From Methylotenera_A aquatica (GTDB lineage: Bacteria > Pseudomonadota > Gammaproteobacteria > Burkholderiales > Methylophilaceae): a stretch of 64,000 nt of DNA. Position numbers and translations under genes: made by a program. The DNA is taken from positions 310,001 through 374,000 of the forward strand of contig OZ271846.1 of NCBI GenBank assembly GCA_965601485.1, written 5' to 3'. The notes beneath the pieces were generated by a model, which made no database searches, was not told where the DNA came from, and saw only the letters and a program-made list of their open reading frames with translations. Below are positions 45,519 through 54,259 of the stretch, piece after piece; position 1 is the stretch's first letter, and each line of letters begins with the position of its first letter.

Positions 45519-46945
45519 AAAAACTGGCTGTTAGATTAAGTGTACTTCTCGCCTTATTATTTAGCGCAAATGCATTTGCAGGCTTACCCGTTGCAGTGGC
45601 AGATGCACTTAAAAAAGTTAGTATTCCGCAATCAAATGTCGCCGTTTATGTGCAAGCGTTAGATGAAACAGCACCATTAATCAGCCATAACGCCAATAAA
45701 AGTTTTAATCCTGCTAGTGTGATGAAGTTAGTTACCACCAATGCGGCGCTGGATTTATTAACGCCTGCCTACCGCTGGAAAACAGAGGTGTATCGCGATG
45801 GTGAAGTGAAAGGTGGCTTATTAAATGGCAATTTGATTATTAAAGGCTATGGCGACCCAAGTTTTAACGTAGAAGAGTTTTGGCGTTTACTGATGGTGGT
45901 TCAACAGGCGGGTATAGCCAACATTACAGGTAATTTAATCGTTGATAAAAGTTATTTCCCCCCAAATGTTGGCAATGGAAAACCCTATGATAACGAAACT
46001 TGGCGCGCCTACAACGCTATGCCCAGTGCTTTTTTAATAAATGGTCGCAATACCAGCTTTAAGTTTAACGTCACAGATGCAAAAGTGACAATCAACCAAG
46101 AGTTTGCACTACAAGAAATCCAAATTGTGAATAATATGGTTTTAAGCCAGCAAGCTTGCGGCGATTGGCGCAGCCAAATGCGTTATGACATAAAGCCTAA
46201 TCAAACCAATTTTGGGAATGACAAAATGGTAGTCACTTTTAATGGTGGTTTTTCGTCCGATTGTGGAGAGCGTTATTTAGAGTTAAGCGTATTGAATGAT
46301 GAGCAATATGCGTTTTACACCTTTAAAAAATTGTGGAGCGAATTAGGCGGAGCGTTTACAGGGCAGCTAAAAATCCATGAACTTCCCAGTAACGCGATTA
46401 AAGTCACCGAGCAATTTTCAGAGCCCTTAGGCCACATAGTGCGCGATATTAATAAATGGAGCAATAACCTAATGGCGCGCCAGTTGCTATTAACGCTGTC
46501 TGCAGAAAAGCAAGATTTGCCCGTAACAGGGGCCAAAGGCGCTGCTGTCATTAAAGATTGGCTCAATACCAAAAAGATCAATGCGTCGGAGCTGGTGATT
46601 GAAAACGGCTCAGGTTTATCGCGCATAGAACGCATCAGCAGCGCAAATTTGGGCAAAATGTTAGTAAGCGCTTACCATAGCCCTGTTATGCCAGAGCTGA
46701 TTGCATCATTGCCCATTTTAGGTTTGGATGGCACCACCAAAATGCGTCTAAAAGATAGCTTAAGTGCAGGGCGGGTACATATTAAAACAGGATCAATAGA
46801 TGGCATTAGTGCAATTGCCGGATACATATTGGACGCGCAAAATAAACGCTATGTTGTTGTCATGATGGTTAATCATGCGAATGCCGCTGCCAGCAAAATA
46901 GCGCAAGATAGCTTGATAGAATGGTTCTATAAACAGGCACATTAA
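45515..46945 (+). CDS. dacB: D-alanyl-D-alanine carboxypeptidase/endopeptidase (PBP4 type)
   Basis: A 476-residue periplasmic class-C penicillin-binding protein with an N-terminal signal (ending at NAFA). The three PBP motifs are visible: SxxK as FNPASVMKLVTTN (about residues 62-74), SxN in KWSNNLMARQLL and KTG in VHIKTGSIDG. It removes terminal D-Ala from peptidoglycan and cleaves cross-links. It overlaps bioA by four bases (ATGA). Confidence 0.95.
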   Translation: MKKLAVRLSVLLALLFSANAFAGLPVAVADALKKVSIPQSNVAVYVQALDETAPLISHNANKSFNPASVMKLVTTNAALDLLTPAYRWKTEVYRDGEVKGGLLNGNLIIKGYGDPSFNVEEFWRLLMVVQQAGIANITGNLIVDKSYFPPNVGNGKPYDNETWRAYNAMPSAFLINGRNTSFKFNVTDAKVTINQEFALQEIQIVNNMVLSQQACGDWRSQMRYDIKPNQTNFGNDKMVVTFNGGFSSDCGERYLELSVLNDEQYAFYTFKKLWSELGGAFTGQLKIHELPSNAIKVTEQFSEPLGHIVRDINKWSNNLMARQLLLTLSAEKQDLPVTGAKGAAVIKDWLNTKKINASELVIENGSGLSRIERISSANLGKMLVSAYHSPVMPELIASLPILGLDGTTKMRLKDSLSAGRVHIKTGSIDGISAIAGYILDAQNKRYVVVMMVNHANAAASKIAQDSLIEWFYKQAH

Positions 46946-47003
46946 CTTACAAAACTTAAGACCCATCAGCGCCTAGGTTTGTAATAGCAGATGGAATCAA
47001 ATT

Positions 47004-47380
47004 TTATAATGGCATTTTACGCCACAAAATGTTGCAAACATTCAAGCTTTGAAAGAAGAAACTTTCGCATTAACCTCGGGCAGTCTTACATTTGTCGCAG
47101 AAGCAGCCGTTCTTGACACGTCTCCAAGCCTCTTTAAAAGGGACAAAGCTTTAAATTAATTGGCGATTCATTTCGGCGGGTCTGAGCTATTTTTTAACTA
47201 GGATAATGCAATTAATTCGTTTTCAATTGCCGATTAAGATATAACTGGTGTTGAAGATGGTATTGGCGGCGGTATAAGCAACTCTAGAGCTTAAAGTGAT
47301 GGCTTAAGCGAAGTGCCAGTTCCAGCAGTTGCATGGCTGTTAGGTTCAGCATTGCGTTTAAACAATACATTCATTCATTA
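47004..47380 (+). pseudogene. Decayed VPLPA-CTERM protein gene (3' part), stops only
   Basis: One frame holds protein-like sequence from WHFTPQNVANIQALKEETF through FVAEAAVLDTSPSLFK, FGGSELFFN and GVEDGIGGG to the sorting motif SEVPVPAVAWLLGSAL, then LNNTFIH and stop. Four in-frame stops (TAA, TAG, TAA, TAA) interrupt it without a frame change; each is one C-to-T change from a Gln codon. An earlier TAA lies at about 47007. The C-terminal membrane anchor and basic tail are lost. It precedes the intact VPLPA-CTERM gene and retains a terminator. Confidence 0.75.
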
Positions 47381-47385
47381 ATTAA

Positions 47386-47416
47386 AAAAGTGACGGCGAA
47401 AGCCGCCACTTTTTTA
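47386..47416 (+). terminator. Terminator after the decayed VPLPA-CTERM gene
   Basis: Hairpin GTGACGGC-GAAA-GCCGCCAC with a single A/C mismatch and T7, of the same GAAA-loop design as the terminator after the next gene. Confidence 0.85.
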
Positions 47417-47567
47417 TGTTTAAAATTTTCTGTTTAAGAAAATGAGAATGTCTATTTTTAATGTTGCTTCATAAGACCTGAATGGGCTATTGTTAAAAAG
47501 AGTGAACGTTGGAATAATTTACTATGATAATTAGATAATTTAATGTCTTAGAATTGTAAGAGTTAAT

Positions 47568-48248
47568 ATGTTTAAAAGTATTTTAAAACACGCAATTGTG
47601 TTGCAGTTAGCTTTAGGTTCTGCTGCAGCTTTCGCAACTACTTATACATTTACACAATTTACAAGCAATGGCTCTCCGTCTGTTGAATCGCAGCTGATTG
47701 CTGACGTTACTCAATCAGGTTCAAATGTATTATTTACCTTTACAAACACTTCAGTCATCGCATCATCTATTACTGATGTTTATTTCGATTATGGTAGTAC
47801 TAGTTTTTTCGCTAATGGAAATGCTGGTATTAGTAATAATATTTTAGGTTTAGCCGGCGAGTCTTCTGGAGTAAATTTCAGTGATGGTGCAAGACCTCAC
47901 AACTTACCATCTGGTAATACAATAGGATTTAGTTCTGATGCAGCTGGTGATTCAAATCGCCCTTCATCTAAAAATGGCGTGAACACATCTTCTGAGTTTG
48001 TAGCATTTTTAGGTACAACTCTCACGGGCATAACTTTTGGTGATGTAATTGCAGGTCTAGATACTGGTGCTTTTCGTTTGGGTCTTCATGTACAAAAAAT
48101 AAATTACGGTACTGATGATAATGATGATGATGATGGTACTAGTGAATCATTCGTTAACAATCCTAGAGCAGTGCCGCTTCCAGCTGCTGGTTGGTTATTT
48201 GGTTCAGCATTAGTTGGTTTAATGGGCTTACATCGTAGAAAGCTATAA
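47568..48248 (+). CDS. VPLPA-CTERM exosortase substrate, function unknown
   Basis: A 226-residue secreted protein. An N-terminal signal (LQLALGSAAAFA) precedes a Ser/Thr/Asn/Gly-rich mature domain. An Asp run (DDNDDDDGT) comes next, and the C-terminal sorting tail VPLPAAGWLFGSALVGLMGLHRRKL (described as positions 200-226). The tail pattern (motif, hydrophobic helix, basic end) is the TIGR03370-type VPLPA-CTERM signal processed by an exosortase. The mature part is not recognised; it may be surface or matrix material. A GAAA-loop terminator follows directly. Confidence 0.9.
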   Translation: MFKSILKHAIVLQLALGSAAAFATTYTFTQFTSNGSPSVESQLIADVTQSGSNVLFTFTNTSVIASSITDVYFDYGSTSFFANGNAGISNNILGLAGESSGVNFSDGARPHNLPSGNTIGFSSDAAGDSNRPSSKNGVNTSSEFVAFLGTTLTGITFGDVIAGLDTGAFRLGLHVQKINYGTDDNDDDDGTSESFVNNPRAVPLPAAGWLFGSALVGLMGLHRRKL

Positions 48249-48280
48249 TTAACGCTTAAACCTTAATTTAAGTTCTACAA

Positions 48281-48312
48281 AAAGGTGATGGTGAAAACCA
48301 TCACCTTTTTTT
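48281..48312 (+). terminator. Terminator after VPLPA-CTERM gene
   Basis: Perfect 9-bp stem GGTGATGGT / ACCATCACC with GAAA tetraloop and T7. Confidence 0.93.
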
Positions 48313-48393
48313 ATGGTCTTTAAAAGTATATTTGATGTATCAAAACTAAATTAAAAGTATGATATTAGATTGTAGATTAGGGAGTTAAAATTG

Positions 48394-48852
48394 ATGACCA
48401 AAAGGTTTTATGTAAGTGCATTAACATTATTATTGATAACAATATCTGGCTGCCAAGCCGAATCTAACCCATCACCACAGGAAAAACCAGCAATGACAGC
48501 AGCAATTACCGAATTACAAAAAATTGACACTCAAGTGGGCACAGGCCGTGAGGCAGAGCCAGGCTTTAATGTTACCGTGCATTACACAGGTTGGTTGTAT
48601 GACGAAGCCGCAGAAGGCAAAAAAGGCAAAAAGTTTGATAGTAGTGTTGACAGAAAAGAGCCATTTAATTTCTTTTTAGGCGGCGGTCAAGTAATTCAAG
48701 GTTGGGATGAAGGTTTTGCCGGCATGAAAATTGGCGGAAAACGCACCCTGATTATTCCATCTGAAATGGGTTATGGTGCACGTGGTGCGGGTGGTGCGAT
48801 TCCGCCAAATGCTACACTAGTTTTCGACGTAGAACTCCTAGACGTGAAATAA
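48394..48852 (+). CDS. FKBP-type peptidyl-prolyl isomerase, lipoprotein
   Basis: A 152-residue protein. The N-terminal signal ends in the lipobox LTISGC (lipidated Cys at about residue 20), so it is probably an anchored lipoprotein, matured by Lgt, found elsewhere in the window. The FKBP domain begins near residue 45: VTVHYTGWLYD, FDSSVDRKEPFNFFLGGGQVIQGWDEG, GKRTLIIPSEMGYG and IPPNATLVFDVELLDV. It speeds proline isomerisation in periplasmic folding. The ATG at 48394 has GGGAG spaced 9 bases upstream; a TTG lies just before. Confidence 0.93.
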   Translation: MTKRFYVSALTLLLITISGCQAESNPSPQEKPAMTAAITELQKIDTQVGTGREAEPGFNVTVHYTGWLYDEAAEGKKGKKFDSSVDRKEPFNFFLGGGQVIQGWDEGFAGMKIGGKRTLIIPSEMGYGARGAGGAIPPNATLVFDVELLDVK

Positions 48853-48977
48853 AAATCATCTCTTGGGCGCATTGCTTCGTTGCGCGGTACTCACTTCCTC
48901 TATGGACTATATGACCTATCTCGTCGCTGAGTTTCGTGCGCCTTGCACTGCATCCAAAAATTTTGATTTTTTGATTT
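48851..48977. repeat. Palindromic repeat element related to the groESL spacer
   Basis: About 127 bases between the FKBP gene and the OsmC gene, with AAAAATC and TTGG arms at both ends and a palindromic centre around GGACTATATGACC. On the minus strand it contains GTGCAAGGCGCACGAAAC (through 48940-48948), close to GTGCAAGGCACATAAAAC in the groES-groEL element. It probably belongs to one dispersed family. Confidence 0.7.
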
Positions 48978-49009
48978 GACAGCGTTTAAAAATATAGTTG
49001 GAATAAATC

Positions 49010-49432
49010 GTGAAAGTAAGAATTAAATGGGTTGAAGACGTCAGTTTCGTGGGTGAATCGGAAACTGGGCATGCAGTTGTGTTAGATGGAGCGCCAGAAA
49101 ATGGCGGCCGCAACATTGGTATGCGCCCAATGGAAATGTTGTTAATTGGTATGGGGGCTTGCACTTCGTTTGATGTGGTCACCATACTTAAAAAAGCGCG
49201 TCAGCCGATTGTGGATTGCGTGGCGGAAATTGATGCAACACGCGCCGATGAGGTACCAAAAGTGTTTACCAAAATTAATGTGCATTTTGTGATTACAGGC
49301 AATAATTTGAATGTAACGCAAGTAGAGCGCGCAGTTAAATTATCGGCAGAAAAATATTGTTCAGCATCCATTATGTTGGCAAAATCAGTTGAAATTACAC
49401 ATGACTTTGTGATTAATGAGGTTGTTGAATAA
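49010..49432 (+). CDS. OsmC family protein (YhfA-like)
   Basis: A 140-residue protein with a GTG start. The OsmC fold pattern is seen as GRNIGMRPMEMLLIGMGACTSFDVVTILKKARQP, described here as residues 35-66, with the conserved Cys in GACTSFD and the second Cys in AEKYCSASIM. These are the positions of the peroxidatic and resolving Cys of the OsmC/Ohr superfamily. It may act on organic hydroperoxides, but YhfA-like members have no proven role. It is overlapped by the VOC gene (TAATG). Confidence 0.9.
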   Translation: MKVRIKWVEDVSFVGESETGHAVVLDGAPENGGRNIGMRPMEMLLIGMGACTSFDVVTILKKARQPIVDCVAEIDATRADEVPKVFTKINVHFVITGNNLNVTQVERAVKLSAEKYCSASIMLAKSVEITHDFVINEVVE

Positions 49433-49863
49433 TGCAAATCGATTTTCCAACAGAAACCCATATTAATGTAGCTAAGCCAGCAGGTATGGTGGGTATACGC
49501 CATGTAGCATTGTTTATTAAAGAGCTAGAAAAGGCCGTCGATTTTTATACGCGTATTATGGGTATGAAGATTGAATGGCAACCAGATCCTGACAATGTGT
49601 ACTTAACTAATGTTGGTGATGTGTTTGCACTGCACCGTGTTGATTACTTACCGCAAGCACAACAACGCTTAGACCATATTGGATTTGTGCTAAAAACGCC
49701 GCAGGATGTGGATAATTGGCATGCTTATTTTGTGGAAAACGGCGTAAAAATTACAGAGACTCCCAAAACGCATAGAGATGGTTCGCATGGTTTTTATTGT
49801 TTAGATTCAGTAGGGCATTTGTTGGAGCTGATATATCACCCGCCCATTTCTGACCGGATTTAG
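49432..49863 (+). CDS. VOC-family (glyoxalase/dioxygenase fold) protein
   Basis: A 143-residue single-domain VOC protein: IRHVALFIKELEKAVDFYTRIMGM at residues ~23-46, RLDHIGFVL mid-protein and HLLELIYHP near the C terminus. The His and Glu metal ligands of the fold are present in HVALF, DHIGF and LLELI. The substrate is unknown. Translation is coupled to the OsmC-like gene by TAATG. Confidence 0.9.
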   Translation: MQIDFPTETHINVAKPAGMVGIRHVALFIKELEKAVDFYTRIMGMKIEWQPDPDNVYLTNVGDVFALHRVDYLPQAQQRLDHIGFVLKTPQDVDNWHAYFVENGVKITETPKTHRDGSHGFYCLDSVGHLLELIYHPPISDRI

Positions 49864-49876
49864 TGTGGATCGAGTG

Positions 49877-50194
49877 CTATTGCGATACGATTTTTACATC
49901 CAAAGGCTCTTCATTTTCTAGTACATTCAACAAGCGGTCTACATTTGGATGTTTGCCAGGGCAGTTCTCAGCGTCTTCGGTGTGTTCTGCAAACAAGGCT
50001 AGGCCTTCCACAGCGGCATCCAGCGTAATGGCACCAAACATTTTATACAAATAATTAAACACTTTAAGCGAGCCTTGGCTGCCTGGTTTGTTTTCAATCA
50101 CTCCAGCAGGCTTGCCATTTTCAAAAAACAATTCAATTCTTTTAACGTCGTCAACGCTGTCTAAAGTTTGTAGCACGTCACTGAATTTTTGCAT
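49877..50194 (-). CDS. DUF2322 family protein
   Basis: A 105-residue soluble protein with the DUF2322 pattern ENKPGSQGSLKVFNYL, FGAITLDAAVEGLALFAEHTEDAE and GKHPNVDRLL. The family is widespread in betaproteobacteria and has no known function. It is downstream of coq7 in the same direction with a 53-base gap, so co-transcription is possible. The start is preceded by AGGACAATTG. Confidence 0.9.
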   Translation of the reverse strand: MQKFSDVLQTLDSVDDVKRIELFFENGKPAGVIENKPGSQGSLKVFNYLYKMFGAITLDAAVEGLALFAEHTEDAENCPGKHPNVDRLLNVLENEEPLDVKIVSQ

Positions 50195-50247
50195 TTCAAT
50201 TGTCCTATTGGTTACATGTTTAATGACGTCAAGATATGCATAAAAAG

Positions 50248-50871
50248 CTATACATAATAAGCCGTTGAAGTCATTATTTTTGAAGCGACTTTCATGCCAG
50301 CTTTAACAGGCTCTGGTAAATCACTTGCACCTAACTCTTTGGCCTGTTCGGCATGCGCAGTTTCGTCTTGCTGCATTTGGCTAATAATCGTACGCGTTTT
50401 AATATCGGTTTCACTTAGTTTGTTTAAATGGCTTTGCAAGTGGCTTGCCACTTGCCGTTCCGTTTCGGCTAAAAAGCCTAAATTCCACTTGTCATCCAGC
50501 GCACCAGCCGTCGCGCCCAGTGTAAAACTGCCCAAATACCATACAGGATTTAGCCAGCTTTTGCGGCCACCTAGCTCATTGATACGCGCTTCACACCACG
50601 CCAAATGATCAATCTCCTCTTCAGCAGCTCTTTGCAGGCTTTTTACAATTTGCGGGTTATGTGAAGTAAGTGCTTGGCCGCTGTACAACGCCTGCGCGCA
50701 CACTTCCCCAACATGATTAATACGCATTAATGCAGCGGCTTGTTTCTTTTCGATTTCTGTCAATGGCAACTCTTCAATATCCGCATCAGGGCGCTGTCTG
50801 CCAGTGTTGGCTTCCGCAAAAACGGTGCGCAAACCTGTATCAAAAGTGGTAATTAGTTTATCAATAAACAT
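50248..50871 (-). CDS. coq7: 2-polyprenyl-3-methyl-6-methoxy-1,4-benzoquinol hydroxylase
   Basis: A 207-residue diiron monooxygenase of aerobic ubiquinone synthesis. The metal ligands are in INHVGEVCAQALYSGQ (Glu), EEEIDHLAWCEARI (Glu, His) and QQDETAHAEQAKE (Glu, His). A peripheral membrane segment lies around VWYLGSFTLGATAGAL. It provides the last hydroxylation of the ubiquinone ring. It lies 7 bases after an Fe-S oxidoreductase gene. Confidence 0.97.
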   Translation of the reverse strand: MFIDKLITTFDTGLRTVFAEANTGRQRPDADIEELPLTEIEKKQAAALMRINHVGEVCAQALYSGQALTSHNPQIVKSLQRAAEEEIDHLAWCEARINELGGRKSWLNPVWYLGSFTLGATAGALDDKWNLGFLAETERQVASHLQSHLNKLSETDIKTRTIISQMQQDETAHAEQAKELGASDLPEPVKAGMKVASKIMTSTAYYV

Positions 50872-50878
50872 TATATTC

Positions 50879-52072
50879 CTAATTAATTATTCCAGTATAA
50901 CCCAATTGTGTGGCAATGATTGTCACAGGATGCACAACCTTGACCGCTTTATTTTGAGAGCGCAAACCTGCGGCCAGATGCAATGCGCAACCCACGTTGC
51001 TAGTAGCTAGTAGCAACGATTTGCTTTTATCAATAGCAGTTATTTTGTCTTTTAAGAGTGCGTCTGCCATATCGGCTTGCGTTAGCATGTATGCACCCGC
51101 GCCACCACAACATTGTGCATTATCACTTAAGTTTTGCACATTGGCGGATGGTATTTTTTTAAGTAAAGTCATCACGGCAGTATGTGATTTTTGTACATTC
51201 CTTAAAGTGCAAGGCTCATGTATTGCAATATCATTGGCAAGTGGCATCAACGCTACATCTTGCCAATCGCACTGTAATAAAAAGGCACTAATTTCTTGTA
51301 TCGGCATATCAGTGTAATCGCGTAGGCCAGCCCCACAGCCGCTTGCTACCGTAATGACAAGGTTAGCTTTATTAAATGCTGCGTTATTTTTTTCGATATA
51401 GTCTTTTGCAAGCGTGCTGTTACCTTGTTGTCTTGCTAGCCCGCCACAACAAGCTTGAGCTTTAGGTACATGCACATCGTAACCTAAACGATTTAGTACA
51501 AATACGCTGGCGCGCAGCGTGTCTGTGTCAAACGTATTGCTAATACAGCCTAAAAATAAACTGACATCGCCTTTTTTGTTTTGCCGTGTTGCGTATAGCT
51601 CAAGCCAGTTTTGCTGAGCAGGTAATTTTGGTAATAACGCGATTGGTTTTTTAAGACTAGGTACCAATACGCTCACAATTTTTAATAAACCTAATTGCTG
51701 TATTAGCTTTAAGGATTGCGCAGCAAAGCGCATCAATAAAGGGTTTTGAATAAAAATATTCGTCAATCGATTGCTCATACTAATCGGTTTGGCAATTGCC
51801 GCGCGGGCGCTATCGATTAAGCCGCCATAGCTAACGCCATTTGGACAAGCGGTTTCACAATTACGGCAGCTTAAGCAGCTATTAATGTGTTGTTGATAAC
51901 GCTTATTGGCAGGCAGAATATCACGCGCTACGGCACTGATTAATTGAATGCGACCGCGTGGCGAATCCGCCTCTGAGCCAGTTTTGTGGTAGGTAGGGCA
52001 GTACGGCAAACATAAGCCGCAAGCCACACAGCGGTCAGCTTCGGCAATTATTTGTAGAGTATTTAAAGACAT
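50879..52072 (-). CDS. Fe-S oxidoreductase subunit, GlcF-like
   Basis: A 397-residue protein. The N terminus holds two 4Fe-4S motifs, CVACGLCLPYCP and CLSCRNCETACP. The C-terminal half has two CCG domains (QACCGGLARQ and NAQCCGGAGAYM), the layout of glycolate oxidase subunit GlcF and related heterodisulfide-reductase-type proteins. In many betaproteobacteria this gene partners an FAD subunit; none lies beside it here, so the electron donor is unclear. The start at 52072 (MSLNTLQ) fits the domain start better than the upstream in-frame ATG. Confidence 0.88.
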   Translation of the reverse strand: MSLNTLQIIAEADRCVACGLCLPYCPTYHKTGSEADSPRGRIQLISAVARDILPANKRYQQHINSCLSCRNCETACPNGVSYGGLIDSARAAIAKPISMSNRLTNIFIQNPLLMRFAAQSLKLIQQLGLLKIVSVLVPSLKKPIALLPKLPAQQNWLELYATRQNKKGDVSLFLGCISNTFDTDTLRASVFVLNRLGYDVHVPKAQACCGGLARQQGNSTLAKDYIEKNNAAFNKANLVITVASGCGAGLRDYTDMPIQEISAFLLQCDWQDVALMPLANDIAIHEPCTLRNVQKSHTAVMTLLKKIPSANVQNLSDNAQCCGGAGAYMLTQADMADALLKDKITAIDKSKSLLLATSNVGCALHLAAGLRSQNKAVKVVHPVTIIATQLGYTGIIN

Positions 52073-52156
52073 GCAAACATCATAAAACAAAGCCCTGTTT
52101 TAAGCGATGGCATTTGCATGACATTTTGGCCTAAAACAGGGCATTATATTAAAAAC

Positions 52157-53620
52157 TTATTTTTTAATATCGGCAGGTTTTGTTTCTGTCGGTTTAGCTT
52201 CAGCAGGTAAAGTTTCAACTGCTTTTACTTCAGGTGTTTTTTGCACAGGCAAACCTTTTAGTACGTTCATGGCTTGCACAAACTGGAAATCGTCTTTGCT
52301 TGCTGGTTCAATCGGGCCTTTTTGCTCTGCAAATTTCTTCTCGGCCAGTGCGGCTTTAGCGGCGGCATCTTTCGCTTCGTCTACCACTCTTGCAGGCGCT
52401 TCAGCATCTTTAGGATTCGATATATGCTTGGCTAAATCGGCTTCGCGTATATTGTATGATTGGTCAAAACCATCTTCTACAATAATGTCTGGCACAATAC
52501 CTTTGGCTTGGATAGAGCGGCCTTTAGGTGTGAAATAACGCGCAGTTGTTAACTTAATAGCGCTACCGTTGTTCATTGGTAAAATCGTTTGCACAGAGCC
52601 TTTGCCAAAACTTTGTGTTCCCAAAATAGTAGCTCGTTTATGGTCTTGCAAGGCCCCTGCCACAATTTCAGATGCTGATGCTGAGCCATTGTTAATAAGC
52701 ACTACAATCGGTGTAGTTTTGTAATCAGCCGCTTCATCTTTTAAATAATCCGATTTACCACGACGCGCGTAATCTAATGGCACTGAGTTTAAACGCATTT
52801 TAGCGTCTGCTGTGCGGCCTTCTGTGTACACCACTAACTCATTTTTAGGTAAGAAAGCAGCCGACACACCAACGGCCGCATCTAATAAACCACCAGGGTT
52901 ATTGCGCAAATCGAGTACCAAGCCTTTGAACGGGCCTTTGTTTTGCTCATGCAAGCTTTTTAATGCTTTTGCTAAATCTTCACCGGTATGTTCTTGAAAC
53001 TGTGTAATGCGCAAATAACCATAACCAGGCTCAATAAATTTATTTTTAACGCTTTGCGATTTAATAATAGCGCGTGATAATTTAAAGGTTAGTGGCTTGG
53101 TCTCGCCTTTACGTAATACGGTTAACAAAATATCGGTATCAGGCTTGCCGCGCATTTTTTTTACCGCGTCGTTTAAGCTTAAGCCGCGCACTTGTGTGTC
53201 ATCTAGTTTAGAAATTAAATCGCCACTCTTTAAACCCGCTTTATATGCTGGGCTGTCTTCAATTGGGGTGACTACTTTAACCAAGCCATCTTCCATGGCC
53301 ACTTCAATACCTAGGCCACCAAATTCGCCTTGTGTGCCAGCTTGCAGGTCTTTGTAACCGTCGGCATCCATAAAAGTAGAATGAGGGTCTAGGCCAGCTA
53401 ACATTCCAGTTAATGCTTCGTTGATGAGCTTTTTGTCTTCAACTGGCTCAACATAATCACTTTTTACTTTGCCAAATACTTCGGCAAATACGCGTAAATC
53501 GTCCAGTGGTAATTGCGATAGGCTGGTTTTTTCGGCCAATGCCGAAAAGTTTAGGCTTATGAGTACACCGACTAAGACGCCAGAGCCGACTAAGCCCATT
53601 TTTTCAAAAGAAGAACGCAT
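52157..53620 (-). CDS. ctpA: Carboxy-terminal processing protease (S41 family)
   Basis: A 487-residue periplasmic serine protease. A signal-like segment (LVGSGVLVGVLISLNF) is followed by a PDZ domain (about residues 80-160, FGGLGIEV and SPAYKAGLKSGDLI). The S41 catalytic core has LDLRNNPGGLLD, the Ser in NNGSASASEIVAGAL and the Lys in SFGKGSVQT. The C-terminal ~90 residues are charged and Lys/Ala/Pro-rich. The start at 53620 follows AAAAGGG and was chosen over TTG 15 bases upstream. It trims or degrades periplasmic proteins with hydrophobic C termini. Confidence 0.95.
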   Translation of the reverse strand: MRSSFEKMGLVGSGVLVGVLISLNFSALAEKTSLSQLPLDDLRVFAEVFGKVKSDYVEPVEDKKLINEALTGMLAGLDPHSTFMDADGYKDLQAGTQGEFGGLGIEVAMEDGLVKVVTPIEDSPAYKAGLKSGDLISKLDDTQVRGLSLNDAVKKMRGKPDTDILLTVLRKGETKPLTFKLSRAIIKSQSVKNKFIEPGYGYLRITQFQEHTGEDLAKALKSLHEQNKGPFKGLVLDLRNNPGGLLDAAVGVSAAFLPKNELVVYTEGRTADAKMRLNSVPLDYARRGKSDYLKDEAADYKTTPIVVLINNGSASASEIVAGALQDHKRATILGTQSFGKGSVQTILPMNNGSAIKLTTARYFTPKGRSIQAKGIVPDIIVEDGFDQSYNIREADLAKHISNPKDAEAPARVVDEAKDAAAKAALAEKKFAEQKGPIEPASKDDFQFVQAMNVLKGLPVQKTPEVKAVETLPAEAKPTETKPADIKK

Positions 53621-53789
53621 GCAAACCCTTTTCAATAAAATAATTTGGTATTACGCCGCAAATTTAAGCGCGTACGAATACTCATAACAGTTAGCTATGA
53701 GCTTACAATAAAACAATAGGTTCATTTTGCGCTATTTCAAGTCAATTGAATAGCTTAAAACAATATTTTACCGAAAGACGAACGCTTAA

Positions 53790-54086
53790 ATGTTAATCAC
53801 AAGTAGCAAAAATAAACATATTGTTAATATTGAATATTGCACGCAATGCCGCTGGTTGCTTCGCGCTGCTTGGATGGCGCAAGAGTTATTAACAACTTTT
53901 GAAGATGAACTAAAAGCGGTTAGTTTGCAGCCGGGTACTGGCGGCGTTTTTGAGGTGCGTTTAAACGGTACGGTGTTATTTAATCGCAAGGATCATGGCC
54001 GTTTTCCAGAATCAAAAGAATTAAAGCAATTGATTCGCGATGTGATTGATCCTGCGCGTGATTTGGGCCATAGCGATAAAAAATAA
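53790..54086 (+). CDS. Rdx/SelW-like thioredoxin-fold protein (CxxC form)
   Basis: A 98-residue protein matching the SelT/SelW/SelH-type Rdx family. The redox motif is EYCTQCRWLLRAAW, a CxxC where selenoprotein members have CxxU, followed by QELLTTFEDEL, the family helix, and GTGGVFEV and KDHGRFPESKELKQL. The motif is thiol-only, so it does not depend on selenocysteine. Function is presumed redox, with no known partner. A start at 53790 gives a normal-length protein. Confidence 0.9.
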   Translation: MLITSSKNKHIVNIEYCTQCRWLLRAAWMAQELLTTFEDELKAVSLQPGTGGVFEVRLNGTVLFNRKDHGRFPESKELKQLIRDVIDPARDLGHSDKK

Positions 54087-54259
54087 TCCATTCAGTCTGC
54101 TCTATTCACAATGTGTTTGCCTTTTTCTAAATGTACTTGATAGTGACAATGCGAACTATTTGCAATACTGCAAGGCCTTTTTATTTGAGTTAATATGCGT
54201 CCAGCTGAGTAGAACAGCAACATTTATTACTCAAATATAATCAATTTAGGAGAATGAAA

